Shown piece by piece: positions 52,945 through 61,580 of a stretch of DNA of 64,000 nucleotides. The notes beneath the pieces are model-generated. The model saw nothing but the letters and a program-made list of their open reading frames with translations. It was not told the origin of the DNA and did not search any database. A program made the position numbers and the translations under genes. The stretch is from Bin87 sp964502995 (GTDB taxonomy: Bacteria > Chloroflexota > Dehalococcoidia > Lucifugimonadales > UBA3495): contig CAZCZB010000002.1 in the NCBI GenBank assembly GCA_964502995.1, positions 1 to 64,000 on the forward strand. Direction: 5' to 3'. The number at the start of each line of letters is the position of its first letter. Positions within the stretch are counted from its first letter, which is position 1.

Positions 52945-53532
52945 TTATGCTCCGTATTGGGCCAGCACGCGGTCGCGGCGGCGAGTGTACTCGTCGGTCA
53001 GGAGGCCCATGGCGAAAGAGTCGTACCAGTTGCCGTCCTTGCGGTGGGTGCGTCTAAGGTGGCCCTCCAGCACGAAACCCAGGTGCCGGAACATTTGCAG
53101 CGCGTGCTCGTTGTATTCCGGCACGTCAACCCAGACCCGATGCAGTTCCAGGCTTCCGAAGGCTTCGTCCAGCATGGCCACCAATGCTGCGGTCCCGTAG
53201 TGGTGGTGCCACAGGTCCTTGCGCCCGATCATGATGAATAGCTGAGCCTCTTCAAGGGGCCATTCGACCAGCAACTGACCTTCGCCGATGTGAGATTCTT
53301 CGGTGGAATAGATGGAATAGATGCGGCGCTCGTCCTGGCTGAATACCTGATTCCATTCGTCCTCACTGATGTCCTGCACCTGCTCCGGAGCGTAGCCGAT
53401 GTGCAGCGCGTGGCCGTCGGAATCATCGATGCCGTACCAGAGGGAGCTGACCTCTGGATCCCGCAACCAGTCCCGGATTCGGGCGACGTCGTCCCGAGAA
53501 ACATCAGTGGTGAGGCTAACCTGTGGGAACAT
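52945..53532 (-). CDS. GNAT family N-acetyltransferase
   Basis: A 195-residue GNAT protein of the RimJ/RimL type. The acetyl-CoA loop is RKDLWHHHYGTAALVAMLDEAF near residue 120, and VPEYNEHALQMFRHLGFVLEGHLRRTHRKDGNWYDSFAMGLL near 150-190 is the typical C-terminal pattern. It would acetylate an amino group of a protein or small molecule; the target is unknown. AGGAGG precedes the ATG at 53532. Confidence 0.88.
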   Translation of the reverse strand: MFPQVSLTTDVSRDDVARIRDWLRDPEVSSLWYGIDDSDGHALHIGYAPEQVQDISEDEWNQVFSQDERRIYSIYSTEESHIGEGQLLVEWPLEEAQLFIMIGRKDLWHHHYGTAALVAMLDEAFGSLELHRVWVDVPEYNEHALQMFRHLGFVLEGHLRRTHRKDGNWYDSFAMGLLTDEYTRRRDRVLAQYGA

Positions 53533-53622
53533 AGCCTTCCTCCTGTGATACACCGCGATTGGCGCGATAATTTATCAGATTGGCAACGGTTGGTTTACGT
53601 TCGAATTATATCATGGGGCGGC

Positions 53623-53657
53623 AAAAAATCGGGGCCGAATTGCACTCCGACCCCGAT
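53623..53657 (-). terminator. Terminator after the DAHP synthase gene
   Basis: On the minus strand ATCGGGG, loop region, CCCCGAT, then TTTTTTGCC, located 45 nt past the stop. Confidence 0.75.
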
Positions 53658-53701
53658 GGTTTGCAAGCGCGGGAATGGTGAATCCCCGCCTGTGATGGGA
53701 G

Positions 53702-54775
53702 TTAGTCGGCGGCGACCGCAGCCTCGCGTCCCAACTTGTCGTAAGCCCGTCCCAGCAATTCCACGGTTTCGTCCCACCCGATGCACGAATCCGTGATCGA
53801 GACGCCATACTCCAGGCTGGAAGGGTCGGCGCCGAGTTTTTGCGCTCCAGGATTGATGTTGCTCTCCAGCATCACGCCCACAACCTTGTCGTTGCCGCCG
53901 ATGCGCTGGCCAAGTACATCCTCGAATGCGATCCGCTGGCGCGTGTGGTCCTTGTTGGAATTGCCGTGGCTGCAGTCAACCACGATGTTCAACGGAGCGT
54001 CCGCCTTGCGGAGCGCGTCCTGGGCCACGGCGATGGAACGGGCGTCGAAGTTGGTGCCGCTGCGTCCCCCGCGCATTACCAGGTGGCAGTTGTCGTTGCC
54101 GCGGGTTTCCACTATTGACGCCTGGCCGTCGTGGTCGATGCCAAGGAACGCCTGGGGGGTTCGCGCGGCGATCAGCGCGTCAACGGCGGTCTGGGGGTCG
54201 CCGTCCGTGCCGTTCTTGAATCCCACCGGCATGGACAGGCCCGATGCCATCTGCCGGTGGGTCTGGCTTTCGGTGGTGCGGGCGCCGATGGCAGCCCACG
54301 TCACCAGGTCGGAAACGTACTGCGGAACGATGGGATCGAGAAATTCGGTGGCGGAGTAAAGTCCGGCCTCGGAGATTTCCATGAGCAGGCGTCGCGCCCG
54401 ATGCAGCCCGTCTTCGATGGCGTAGGTGTCATTCAGGTTCGGGTCGTAGATGAGACCTTTCCAACCCACGGTGGTGCGAGGCTTCTCGAAGTACACGCGC
54501 ATCACCACCAGAATCCGGTCGCTCAACTCGTCTGCCAGCGGCCTGAGCCGTTCGGCGTAATCCAGGGCTGCCTGGTGGTCATGGATGGAACAGGGGCCCA
54601 CGATCACGGCGAATCGGTCATCCTCGTGGTTCAACACCGCCTCAAGCTGACGACGCCCTTCGAGCACCGTCTGCTCGGCGGCGGCGGACAACGGGATGCG
54701 ATCTTCAAGTTCAGACGGGCGAATCAACGCTTTGTTACTCACTACGTTTACGTCCTTGGCCGGTGAAATTGCCAT
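53702..54775 (-). CDS. aroF: 3-deoxy-7-phosphoheptulonate (DAHP) synthase
   Basis: A 357-residue class I DAHP synthase of the AroF/AroG/AroH type that joins phosphoenolpyruvate and erythrose 4-phosphate, the entry to the shikimate pathway. Motifs are FAVIVGPCSIHDHQAAL near residue 50, MRVYFEKPRTTVGWKGLI near 88, GFKNGTDG near 185, and VVDCSHGNSNKDHTRQ near 265, with the metal ligands Cys, His, Glu and Asp in place. AGGAGG precedes the ATG. Upstream lie a terminator, a Tyr/Phe-rich leader peptide and a strong promoter, indicating attenuation control. Which paralogue (F, G or H) it is cannot be told; the leader points to Tyr and Phe. Confidence 0.94.
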   Translation of the reverse strand: MAISPAKDVNVVSNKALIRPSELEDRIPLSAAAEQTVLEGRRQLEAVLNHEDDRFAVIVGPCSIHDHQAALDYAERLRPLADELSDRILVVMRVYFEKPRTTVGWKGLIYDPNLNDTYAIEDGLHRARRLLMEISEAGLYSATEFLDPIVPQYVSDLVTWAAIGARTTESQTHRQMASGLSMPVGFKNGTDGDPQTAVDALIAARTPQAFLGIDHDGQASIVETRGNDNCHLVMRGGRSGTNFDARSIAVAQDALRKADAPLNIVVDCSHGNSNKDHTRQRIAFEDVLGQRIGGNDKVVGVMLESNINPGAQKLGADPSSLEYGVSITDSCIGWDETVELLGRAYDKLGREAAVAAD

Positions 54776-54825
54776 TTCTCTCCTCCTGGGCGGGTGCCCT
54801 GGGTGCGCCAACCGGTTCCACAATC

Positions 54826-54860
54826 AAAAAGGACTCCAGCCTGCTTCCGGCTGAAGTCCT
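54826..54860 (-). terminator. Attenuator terminator before the DAHP synthase gene
   Basis: On the minus strand AGGACTTCAGCC, loop GGAAGCA, GGCTGGAGTCCT, then TTTTGATT. The stem is 12 bp with one wobble and a T-run. It lies between the leader peptide and the ATG. The first arm also matches an upstream segment (TGAAGCCC, 54895-54888), which would make an antiterminator with GGACTTCA (54859-54852). Confidence 0.85.
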
Positions 54861-54882
54861 TTCTTGGTGGTAGTCCCAGAGG

Positions 54883-54981
54883 TTATCGGGCTTCACATAC
54901 CGGAGTCACACTGACCGGCTGGCGGTAAGCGTAAAAGGGGCGGTAATACCCGAAACGGATTTGGCGTGCTGCGGTTTTCAT
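54883..54981 (-). CDS. Aromatic amino acid leader peptide of the DAHP synthase gene
   Basis: A 32-codon reading frame too short for normal gene calling. It starts at ATG 54981 and stops at TAA 54885-54883. Codons 10-19 carry six aromatic residues in ten (core RFGYYRPFYAYR: two Phe, four Tyr; 54954-54925). The predicted transcript starts within about 3 nt of the ATG, so it would be nearly leaderless. The stop codon overlaps the region that would form the antiterminator, as expected for ribosome-controlled attenuation. There is no tryptophan codon. The identity is inferred from layout and composition, without experimental data. Confidence 0.8.
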   Translation of the reverse strand: MKTAARQIRFGYYRPFYAYRQPVSVTPVCEAR

Positions 54982-54990
54982 TGCAAAACG

Positions 54991-55019
54991 ATGCTACGCC
55001 GGACTTTAAGCATTGTCAA
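54991..55019 (-). promoter_or_regulatory. Promoter of the leader peptide and DAHP synthase gene
   Basis: On the minus strand TTGACA (55019-55014), a 17-nt spacer and TAGCAT (54996-54991). The predicted start of transcription lies 6-9 nt downstream, at or just before the leader ATG. Confidence 0.8.
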
Positions 55020-55067
55020 CGGTTTTCACGCACGAAACGATAAATTTCGGCGCCCAATGCGCCAACG

Positions 55068-55898
55068 CTACGCCGATACGTCGCCGGACTGTCCGGATAG
55101 CTCGGCCACCACCTGCGCTCCACGGCGCGGCGCGCCCTCATGGGGACCATCCGCGAGGGCCCGCACCAGCGCGCTGCCCACCACCGCCGCGTCAGCGCGT
55201 TGCCCAACGTCCACCACATGCTCGCGGCGGGAGATGCCGAACCCCACTGCCACCGGGAGATCCGTGCGCTCGCGAACCCGCGTTACCAGGTCCAGCCCGC
55301 GGTCGGACACCTCGGACCTTGCTCCCGTTACGCCCGTTACGCTGATGCAGTACACGAACCCGCCGCCGATCGCCGTCGAGCGGGTGATGCTTTCATCCGT
55401 GCTGGTGGGGGCGAGCAACGGGATCAGGTGGATTCCGAACTTGTTCAGTTCCCCGACCAGCGCATCAGCCTCTTCGGCGGGCAGGTCCACTATGATCAAC
55501 CCGTCGACGGTGGCTTTCGCGCAGGCGGCGGCGAAACGTTCCAGTCCGTAGGAGTACAGGGTGTTGTAGTAACCCATCAGCACGAGCGGCGTATCGCCCA
55601 CCATGGGTCGCAACCGCTCGGCGGTGTCCAGACAGTCCTGGATGGTGATGCCATGCTGCAGCGCGGCGAAACTGGACTCCTGAATCACCGGACCCTCGCC
55701 CATGGGATCGCTGAACGGGATGCCCAACTCGACCGCATCGGCGCCGGAGGCAACCAGGCCGGGAACGATATCGAATGCGGCGTCGGGATAGGGATGCCCC
55801 ACCGTCACGAAAACCACCAGGCCGGTGCGACCCTCGGACTTGATGGCGGCAAACTTGTCGGCGATTCGGTCGGTGCGTGCTGTCGTTTCGGTTGTCAT
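55068..55898 (-). CDS. trpA: Tryptophan synthase alpha chain
   Basis: A 276-residue TIM-barrel enzyme that cleaves indole-glycerol phosphate to indole. The family motifs ADAVELGIPFSDPMGEGPVIQ (catalytic Glu and Asp), LVLMGYYNTLYSYGLERF, VDGLIIVDLPAEEA, and VYCISVTGVTGAR are intact, as is the phosphate-binding GFGISRREHV and VVGSALVRAL. No trpB is adjacent, which is unusual since the two are normally paired. The ATG at 55898 has GAAGG. Its stop is 49 nt before the -35 of the DAHP synthase promoter. Confidence 0.94.
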   Translation of the reverse strand: MTTETTARTDRIADKFAAIKSEGRTGLVVFVTVGHPYPDAAFDIVPGLVASGADAVELGIPFSDPMGEGPVIQESSFAALQHGITIQDCLDTAERLRPMVGDTPLVLMGYYNTLYSYGLERFAAACAKATVDGLIIVDLPAEEADALVGELNKFGIHLIPLLAPTSTDESITRSTAIGGGFVYCISVTGVTGARSEVSDRGLDLVTRVRERTDLPVAVGFGISRREHVVDVGQRADAAVVGSALVRALADGPHEGAPRRGAQVVAELSGQSGDVSA

Positions 55899-56051
55899 TT
55901 GATGCCTTCGATCGGCGCGCAGCGGCCGATTCTGTTCGTTGTCGGTGTGTTCCATCCAATGAGTTGGTCGGTGGCGTCGGGCTACCGGGTCAGGACAACC
56001 CAAAGCCGCCCGGGGAATTATACTCCAGCCCCGTTTCCGTTATGACATCTT

Positions 56052-56897
56052 TCAAGAACTGAGGATGAGACCCGCCGTCGCGACCAGGTTTTGCCCCGCA
56101 TGAACCAGGATTCCGGGCCAGATAGACCCCGTGTACCAATACAACGCGGCCAGCAAGGTTCCGGTTACGAAAACGGGCAGGATTACCCCCGGTTGGAAGT
56201 GCAGCAACGCAAACACGGCCGCCGAACCCACCACCGCGGCGGGCATCCCCCAACGATTCGCCAGCCCGCGCACCACGAATCCCCTGAAAAATATCTCCTC
56301 CGCGATGGGGGTGATCACTCCCAACGCAATTACGCTCAAGGCGGCATAGGCTCCCGGCAGCAGCAGATCATCCGTCAACTCGGGAGGCAGCAGATAATCC
56401 AGCCCGACCAGCGAAACCAGCATGCTGTAACCCTGCGCGAATCCCAGGCTGCAAAACAATGCCAAAACGCAGGCGCCCACGACGATCACCAGGCGTCGTT
56501 TCGGCGCTCCCAGGCCAAGCAAGCCGAGCGGCACCGGCCACGAGCGGAACCCCAACAGCCACACCAACGCAATCTGCGCCGCTGCCAACAATGAGGTGGC
56601 AACCACCGTGGTCAAAGCCAATGGCAGCCACAACGCCAATGATGCCAGCAGCAGCGCCGTGGGAAGCAGCGCCATAGACCCCAACGCAACCGCCAGAACT
56701 CCCCATTCTCCGGGAGGCAAACTCGTCAGCAAAACCCACCGAGGTCCCGAATCATCCGCTGATCGGTTGTTGTCTCGATCCTCATCAACCCGATTTTGCG
56801 CTGCGTCCTGTGCAACGGGGTTGCCGCAATCCGGGCAAAAATTCACCCGGCCGGGCAATTGGGCACCACAACACGCGCAATCAGAAGGCATCGGCAT
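56052..56897 (-). CDS. CPBP family intramembrane metalloprotease with zinc ribbon
   Basis: A 281-residue protein. The N-terminal zinc ribbon CACCGAQLPGRVNFCPDCG (residues about 8-26) is followed by an acidic linker and about seven helices. The CPBP (CAAX protease and bacteriocin-processing) motif is PIAEEIFFRGFVVRGL near residue 200, with further LLHFQPG and VHAGQNLVA segments carrying the remaining histidines. It probably cuts membrane-embedded substrates. The start is either ATG 56897 or ATG 56891. It lies divergent to the yqeY gene. Confidence 0.88.
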   Translation of the reverse strand: MPMPSDCACCGAQLPGRVNFCPDCGNPVAQDAAQNRVDEDRDNNRSADDSGPRWVLLTSLPPGEWGVLAVALGSMALLPTALLLASLALWLPLALTTVVATSLLAAAQIALVWLLGFRSWPVPLGLLGLGAPKRRLVIVVGACVLALFCSLGFAQGYSMLVSLVGLDYLLPPELTDDLLLPGAYAALSVIALGVITPIAEEIFFRGFVVRGLANRWGMPAAVVGSAAVFALLHFQPGVILPVFVTGTLLAALYWYTGSIWPGILVHAGQNLVATAGLILSS

Positions 56898-56968
56898 CAG
56901 AACGAACAAAGGCGTTGGAACCAGTATAGACCAACCCGGTAGCGCCCAGGCCGCGCGAATTGTCCCGG

Positions 56969-56998
56969 TTGCGTGCCATGCGCAACCCGTTGTAGCAT
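56969..56998 (+). promoter_or_regulatory. Putative yqeY promoter
   Basis: TTGCGT (56969-56974), an 18-nt spacer and TAGCAT (56993-56998), 60 nt before the ATG. The same TAGCAT -10 occurs in the DAHP synthase promoter. Confidence 0.45.
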
Positions 56999-57058
56999 AT
57001 CTTTCTGACGCCGAAACACTGAACATGGGCGACTGCGGCGCCGGAATGGCGGTACAGA

Positions 57059-57514
57059 ATGGCAAGCATCAAGGAACGACTGGAAGAGGATATCCGCAAC
57101 GCCATGCGCGCCCGCGACCGGGAGCGACTGGAGACCCTGCGTTTCCTCAAGAGCCAGATCCAATTGTCGGAAAAGAACTCTCTGACGGAGTTGGATGACG
57201 AGGGCGTAACCGACGTTCTCACCAAGCAGGTCAAGGACCGGCGCGAGAGCATTGAGATGTTCGGTCAGGGCGGCCGCGACGACCTGGTGGAGAAGGAACA
57301 GATTGCCCTGGCCATCCTGCAGGAATACATGCCGGAGCAGATGGACGCCGACGCCATTGAATCGCTGGCCCGCCAGGTGATCGCAGAGGTCGGAGCCAGC
57401 GGCCCGGGCGACCGGGGCAAGGTGATGGGCCGCATCATGCCCCAGGTGCGGGGCAAAGCCGACGGCAGCATGGTCAACGCTGCCGTATCCCGCCTGCTGG
57501 AATCAATGGAATAA
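57059..57514 (+). CDS. GatB/YqeY domain-containing protein
   Basis: A 151-residue stand-alone YqeY domain, like the tail domain of GatB in glutamyl-tRNA amidotransferase. Helical throughout, with the typical MPEQMDADAIESLARQVIAEVGASGPGDRGKVMGRIMPQVRGKADGS region. Its precise function is unknown, although links to tRNA-dependent processes are suggested by the fold. purQ starts 7 nt downstream, so they are co-transcribed. Confidence 0.9.
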   Translation: MASIKERLEEDIRNAMRARDRERLETLRFLKSQIQLSEKNSLTELDDEGVTDVLTKQVKDRRESIEMFGQGGRDDLVEKEQIALAILQEYMPEQMDADAIESLARQVIAEVGASGPGDRGKVMGRIMPQVRGKADGSMVNAAVSRLLESME

Positions 57515-57520
57515 CGGCCC

Positions 57521-58222
57521 ATGCGCTTCGGCATCCTGGTTTTCCCCGGCACTTGGAGTGACACCGATTGCCACCACGCCGTCAACGGAGTGCTGGGCCA
57601 GGAAGCGGAATACATCTGGCACAAAAGCGATAGCGTCAACGGTTGCGACGCCATCATCGTGCCGGGCGGGTTTTCCTACGGAGACTACCTGCGGGCCGGC
57701 GCCATCGCCCGGTTCTCTCCCGTCATGGACGCGGTGCGAGACTTTGCGGCCAATGGCGGGCCGGTGATCGGAATCTGCAACGGGTTCCAGATTCTCTGCG
57801 AGGCGGGATTGCTGCCGGGCGCGCTGCGTCGCAACGGCCACCTTGAGTACCGGTGCCAGTGGACCCACCTGCGCGCCGAACGCAGCGACACGATCTTCTC
57901 CACGCGGTGCCAGCCATTGCAATCGCTGGCCGTCCCGGTCTCCCACGGCGAGGGCAATTACTATGCCGACGCCGCAACGGTGGCCCAACTGGAAGCTGAC
58001 GGCAGGGTCCTGTTCAAGTATTGCGACCCCGACGGCGCGGTTATAGCGGCAGCCAACCCCAACGGATCCGTTGCCAACATCGCCGGAATCACCAACGAAC
58101 GCGGCAACGTGCTGGGGATGATGCCTCATCCCGAACGCAGTTGCGAAACGCTGCTCGGCTCCGACGACGGCAACCTTATTTTTGGTTCCATAATCGACGC
58201 GGCGACGGGTCGCGCCGTCTAG
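57521..58222 (+). CDS. purQ: Phosphoribosylformylglycinamidine synthase subunit PurQ
   Basis: A 233-residue class I glutamine amidotransferase subunit that supplies ammonia for the FGAM step of purine synthesis. The nucleophile cysteine is in GICNGFQIL near residue 86, and the catalytic His-Glu in MMPHPERS near 210. FPGTWSDTDC at the N-terminus is typical. No PurS was seen. The EamA gene starts 2 nt after the stop; purL follows it. Confidence 0.95.
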   Translation: MRFGILVFPGTWSDTDCHHAVNGVLGQEAEYIWHKSDSVNGCDAIIVPGGFSYGDYLRAGAIARFSPVMDAVRDFAANGGPVIGICNGFQILCEAGLLPGALRRNGHLEYRCQWTHLRAERSDTIFSTRCQPLQSLAVPVSHGEGNYYADAATVAQLEADGRVLFKYCDPDGAVIAAANPNGSVANIAGITNERGNVLGMMPHPERSCETLLGSDDGNLIFGSIIDAATGRAV

Positions 58223-58224
58223 TC

Positions 58225-59148
58225 ATGCTCCTGTCCCTGGGTCTCGCGTGCATCGCGGTGTTGGGGTTCGGCAGTTCGGCCGTGCTGGCCAGGCTTGGAA
58301 TGTCGGCATCGGGCGGGATTCGCCCCATGCCCAGCGCGCTGATCTCCCTGGTGGCATCCACCCTCCTCGCGGGAACCCTTGCCCTGGTTTTCGATTTCAA
58401 CGCCGTGATCACCCTGCCGGCGGTGGCCATGGTGTGGCTGCTCGGCAACGGCATCCTGACCTACATGGGCGGTCGCTCACAGCAGTACATCGCCATCAGC
58501 ATAGTGGGGGCGTCGCGGGTAACGCCCATCGTCGGCGGGGCGGCGCTTTTTTCCGCCCTCTACGCCATCACCTTCACGCGTTTCGGAGTCCCTGGATTCA
58601 ACGAGCATCTCAACGTCCCGATCGGCATCGGCACCGTGGTCGTGGTGACCGGTCTTGCGGTCACCGGAGGGAACTTCCTGCGTCAGAGTTGGGGACGGGA
58701 CTGGCACTCGGTTCTCGGATACGGCCTGGCGATCGCCGCCGCCGCGTGCTACGGCGCGGCCACGTTGAGCGGTCGCGTCCTGAGCAACCTCTACGGTTCG
58801 CCGCTGATCATGGCAGCCGGCAGCATGTTTTTCGCGACGCTGTTGTTGGCTCCACTGTTCGGCAAGGAGGCAGCGGCCGGCGTCAAATCAAGCGCCCGCG
58901 CCGCCATGTTCGCGTTCCTGGCCGGGTTCGCGGCGGCCTGCGCCGTCATGTCCCTGTACTTTGCGGTGACGCGTGAGGGTTCCAGCATCCTGGTTATCAG
59001 CCCTATAGTGTCGTGCAACCCGCTGGTTACTCTGTTCCTCGCCCGGTTATTCCTGAGGCGCACCGAATCGGTCACCAGGGAGTTGGTTATCGGGACGCTG
59101 ATGGCCGTAGGCGGTGTGACCCTGGTTGTGGTCGGCGGGATACTATAG
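58225..59148 (+). CDS. EamA/DMT family transporter
   Basis: A 307-residue membrane protein with ten helices in two EamA halves (residues about 1-135 and 150-300). It is a drug/metabolite exporter or permease; the cargo is unknown. It starts 2 nt after purQ and lies before purL, so it is placed inside the purine operon. The ATG at 58225 is chosen because the upstream frame overlaps purQ and does not look like EamA. Confidence 0.87.
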   Translation: MLLSLGLACIAVLGFGSSAVLARLGMSASGGIRPMPSALISLVASTLLAGTLALVFDFNAVITLPAVAMVWLLGNGILTYMGGRSQQYIAISIVGASRVTPIVGGAALFSALYAITFTRFGVPGFNEHLNVPIGIGTVVVVTGLAVTGGNFLRQSWGRDWHSVLGYGLAIAAAACYGAATLSGRVLSNLYGSPLIMAAGSMFFATLLLAPLFGKEAAAGVKSSARAAMFAFLAGFAAACAVMSLYFAVTREGSSILVISPIVSCNPLVTLFLARLFLRRTESVTRELVIGTLMAVGGVTLVVVGGIL

Positions 59149-59213
59149 ACACGCATCATTTGGCCGGACGTGGGCCGCGATTACCCATTCGCGCCCTGTC
59201 TCGTGAGCAAATT

Positions 59214-59265
59214 GCCAAGCCCCCCGTTAAAGCCAAGCCCCGGTTAGAGCCAAGCCCCCGTTAGA
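59214..59265 (+). repeat. Three tandem 17-18-bp repeats before purL
   Basis: Three copies of GCCAAGCCCC(C)GTTA(A/G)A stand in a row, ending about 27 nt before the purL ATG. They carry small changes between copies. No known regulatory motif was recognised. Confidence 0.8.
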
Positions 59266-59291
59266 TTAAACAACATTCAGGTTGGATCGCT

Positions 59292-61550
59292 ATGCCCGTA
59301 AGCAAAGAAATTCTGGACGAAATCGCGCTGTCGCCCGCGGAGTACCAGATGATCGTGGACCGTTTGGACCGCGAACCGAACCCGGTGGAACTGGGCATGT
59401 TCGGCGCCCTGTGGAGCGAGCATTGCGGATACAAACACTCCCGCCCGTTGTTGGGGATGCTGCCTTCCACCTCATCCCGCACGCTGTCCCAGGCCGGCGC
59501 AGAGAACGCCGGCGCCATCGACATAGGCGACGGTCTGGCGGTGGTCTTCAAGGTCGAGTCTCACAATCACCCGTCGGCCGTTGAACCCTTGCAGGGCGCG
59601 GCCACCGGCGTGGGCGGAATCGTCCGCGACATTCTCGCCATGGGCGCTCGGCCCATCGCTCTCCTCAACTCCCTGCGATTCGGACCGCCCGACGATCCCA
59701 CCAACCGCCGTCTGTTGCGCGGCGTGGTGGACGGCATCGGTTGGTATGGCAATTGCATCGGCGTGCCCGACGTTGCGGGTGAGATCTATTTCGACGAGTC
59801 CTATTCGCAAAACCCGCTGGTCAACGCCATGTGCGTCGGCCTTGCCAGCATCGACGAACTCGCCAGCGCCGCCGCGGATACGCCGGGCGACGTCCTGCTG
59901 CTGGTCGGCGCGGGAACAGGGCGCGACGGAATCCACGGCGCGTCGGGTCTCGCATCCCGTACATTCGAGGAGGAGCAGGAACTGCGGCCCACGGTGCAGG
60001 TCGGCAACCCGTTCCTGGAAAAGGTGCTGATCGAAGCGTGCCTGGAAGCGTTGCAGACCGGCAGGGTACGCGCACTTCAGGATTTGGGGGCCGCGGGCCT
60101 GACCAGCGCGGCGGTGGAATCGGTAGCGCGTGGTCAACGGGGTTTCGCCCTTGACATCGCCAATGTCCACCGGCGGGAATCCGGGATGACGGGCTACGAG
60201 ATCATGCTGTCCGAGTCCCAGGAGCGGATGCTGCTGGTCGCGTCGCCGGAGAACGTTGACACGGTGCGCGACGTCTTCGCCAAGTGGGACGTGCCGTGCC
60301 AGACCATCGGCGTCGTGACCCGGGAGCAGACCGCCCGGGTCACCGACGGATCGGAGACCATCGCAGCCGCGCCCGTCGAGCATCTGGCCGACGCCCCAAG
60401 ATACCGGTTGAGTGGTCGGCAATCGTCGGCAGACGTCCAGCGCCAGCGGTTGGACCTGTGGGACGTTCCGCTGTCGGAGGCAACCGGCCCCAATGGAGCC
60501 GCCGCCACTCTGTTGAAATTGCTGGCAGCCCCCAACATCGCCAGCAAGCAGCAGGTTTATCGGCAGTATGACCACCAGGTGCAGACCAACACCGTCGTCG
60601 GCCCGGGCGCCGCAGACGCCGCCGTCCTGCGGGTCAAGGGCACCGGCAAGGCCATCGCGGTGGCCATTGACGGCAATGGACGCCAGTGTTTCCTGGATCC
60701 GTATCGCGGTGGCCAACGAGTGGTCGCCGAGGTAACGCGCAACCTGTCCTGCGTGGGCGCGGAGCCTTTGGCGCTGACAGACTGCCTCAATTTCGGCAAT
60801 CCCGAACGCCCGGACATTTACTACCAACTGGAAGGCTGCATAACCGGCATGGCCGATGCGTGTGAGGCGTTGGGCCTGCCCGTGGTCAGCGGGAACGTGA
60901 GCCTGTACAACGAAAGCCAGGGCACGGCGATTTTCCCGACCCCGATCGTTGGCGGGTTGGGCCTGCTCGACGACGCCCGGTTGCACTGCGGCGCAGGGTT
61001 CCCGTCCGGCGGGCTGGCGGTTGTCTTGCTCGGAGCCGACGGGTTGTCCGCGGGCGTTCCCGACCTGGCCGGCAGCGAGTACCTTGCCACCGTACACGGC
61101 ATGATTCGCGGCATTCCTGAAATCGACCTGGCGCTGGAATCCAGGCTGCAATCCCTGTGCCGCACGCTGATACGCGAGGGGATGGCGAGGTCTACCCACG
61201 ACTGCTCCGATGGCGGATTTGCGGTCGCGTTGGCCGAGTGCTGCATACTGGGCGACGGCAGCATAGGAGGCAGCGGGGCAGTGGGATTCACGGCGTCCTA
61301 TGAATTCGCCCAGTCTGTGCCGGGCCGCTGGGACGCCGCGCTATTCGGCGAGGCATCCTCCCGCATCCTGGTGGCGGTGGAACCCGCTGATCTGGCAGCC
61401 GTCGCCGGACGCGCCCGCGACGCCGACGTACCAATCGCTTATTTGGGCGAAACCGGCGGCCACCGTTTGCAAATCGGCAATGCCATCAACCTGCCGGTCA
61501 ACCAATTGGCCGCTGCCTGGCGCGGCGGGTTGAGTTCCGTCTGGCCCTAG
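59292..61550 (+). CDS. purL: Phosphoribosylformylglycinamidine synthase subunit PurL
   Basis: A 752-residue small-type PurL that adds the ammonia from PurQ to FGAR using ATP. EHCGYKHSRPLLG near residue 40, VVFKVESHNHPSAVEP near 80, GVGGIVRDILAMGARPIAL, DLGAAGLTSAAVE, NPERPDIYYQLEG and VSGNVSLYNES are conserved segments with the catalytic His and Mg ligands. The ATG at 59292 lies after GGTTGG. It sits behind the transporter gene with a 143-nt gap containing tandem repeats. Confidence 0.96.
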   Translation: MPVSKEILDEIALSPAEYQMIVDRLDREPNPVELGMFGALWSEHCGYKHSRPLLGMLPSTSSRTLSQAGAENAGAIDIGDGLAVVFKVESHNHPSAVEPLQGAATGVGGIVRDILAMGARPIALLNSLRFGPPDDPTNRRLLRGVVDGIGWYGNCIGVPDVAGEIYFDESYSQNPLVNAMCVGLASIDELASAAADTPGDVLLLVGAGTGRDGIHGASGLASRTFEEEQELRPTVQVGNPFLEKVLIEACLEALQTGRVRALQDLGAAGLTSAAVESVARGQRGFALDIANVHRRESGMTGYEIMLSESQERMLLVASPENVDTVRDVFAKWDVPCQTIGVVTREQTARVTDGSETIAAAPVEHLADAPRYRLSGRQSSADVQRQRLDLWDVPLSEATGPNGAAATLLKLLAAPNIASKQQVYRQYDHQVQTNTVVGPGAADAAVLRVKGTGKAIAVAIDGNGRQCFLDPYRGGQRVVAEVTRNLSCVGAEPLALTDCLNFGNPERPDIYYQLEGCITGMADACEALGLPVVSGNVSLYNESQGTAIFPTPIVGGLGLLDDARLHCGAGFPSGGLAVVLLGADGLSAGVPDLAGSEYLATVHGMIRGIPEIDLALESRLQSLCRTLIREGMARSTHDCSDGGFAVALAECCILGDGSIGGSGAVGFTASYEFAQSVPGRWDAALFGEASSRILVAVEPADLAAVAGRARDADVPIAYLGETGGHRLQIGNAINLPVNQLAAAWRGGLSSVWP

Positions 61551-61580
61551 ACGGTCAACCCGCGCAGTCGCCAAAAGCAG

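Noticed and set aside
59472..61199. A minus-strand frame of 575 residues opposite purL
   Set aside because: purL motifs cover the plus strand completely; the reverse frame shows no domain.
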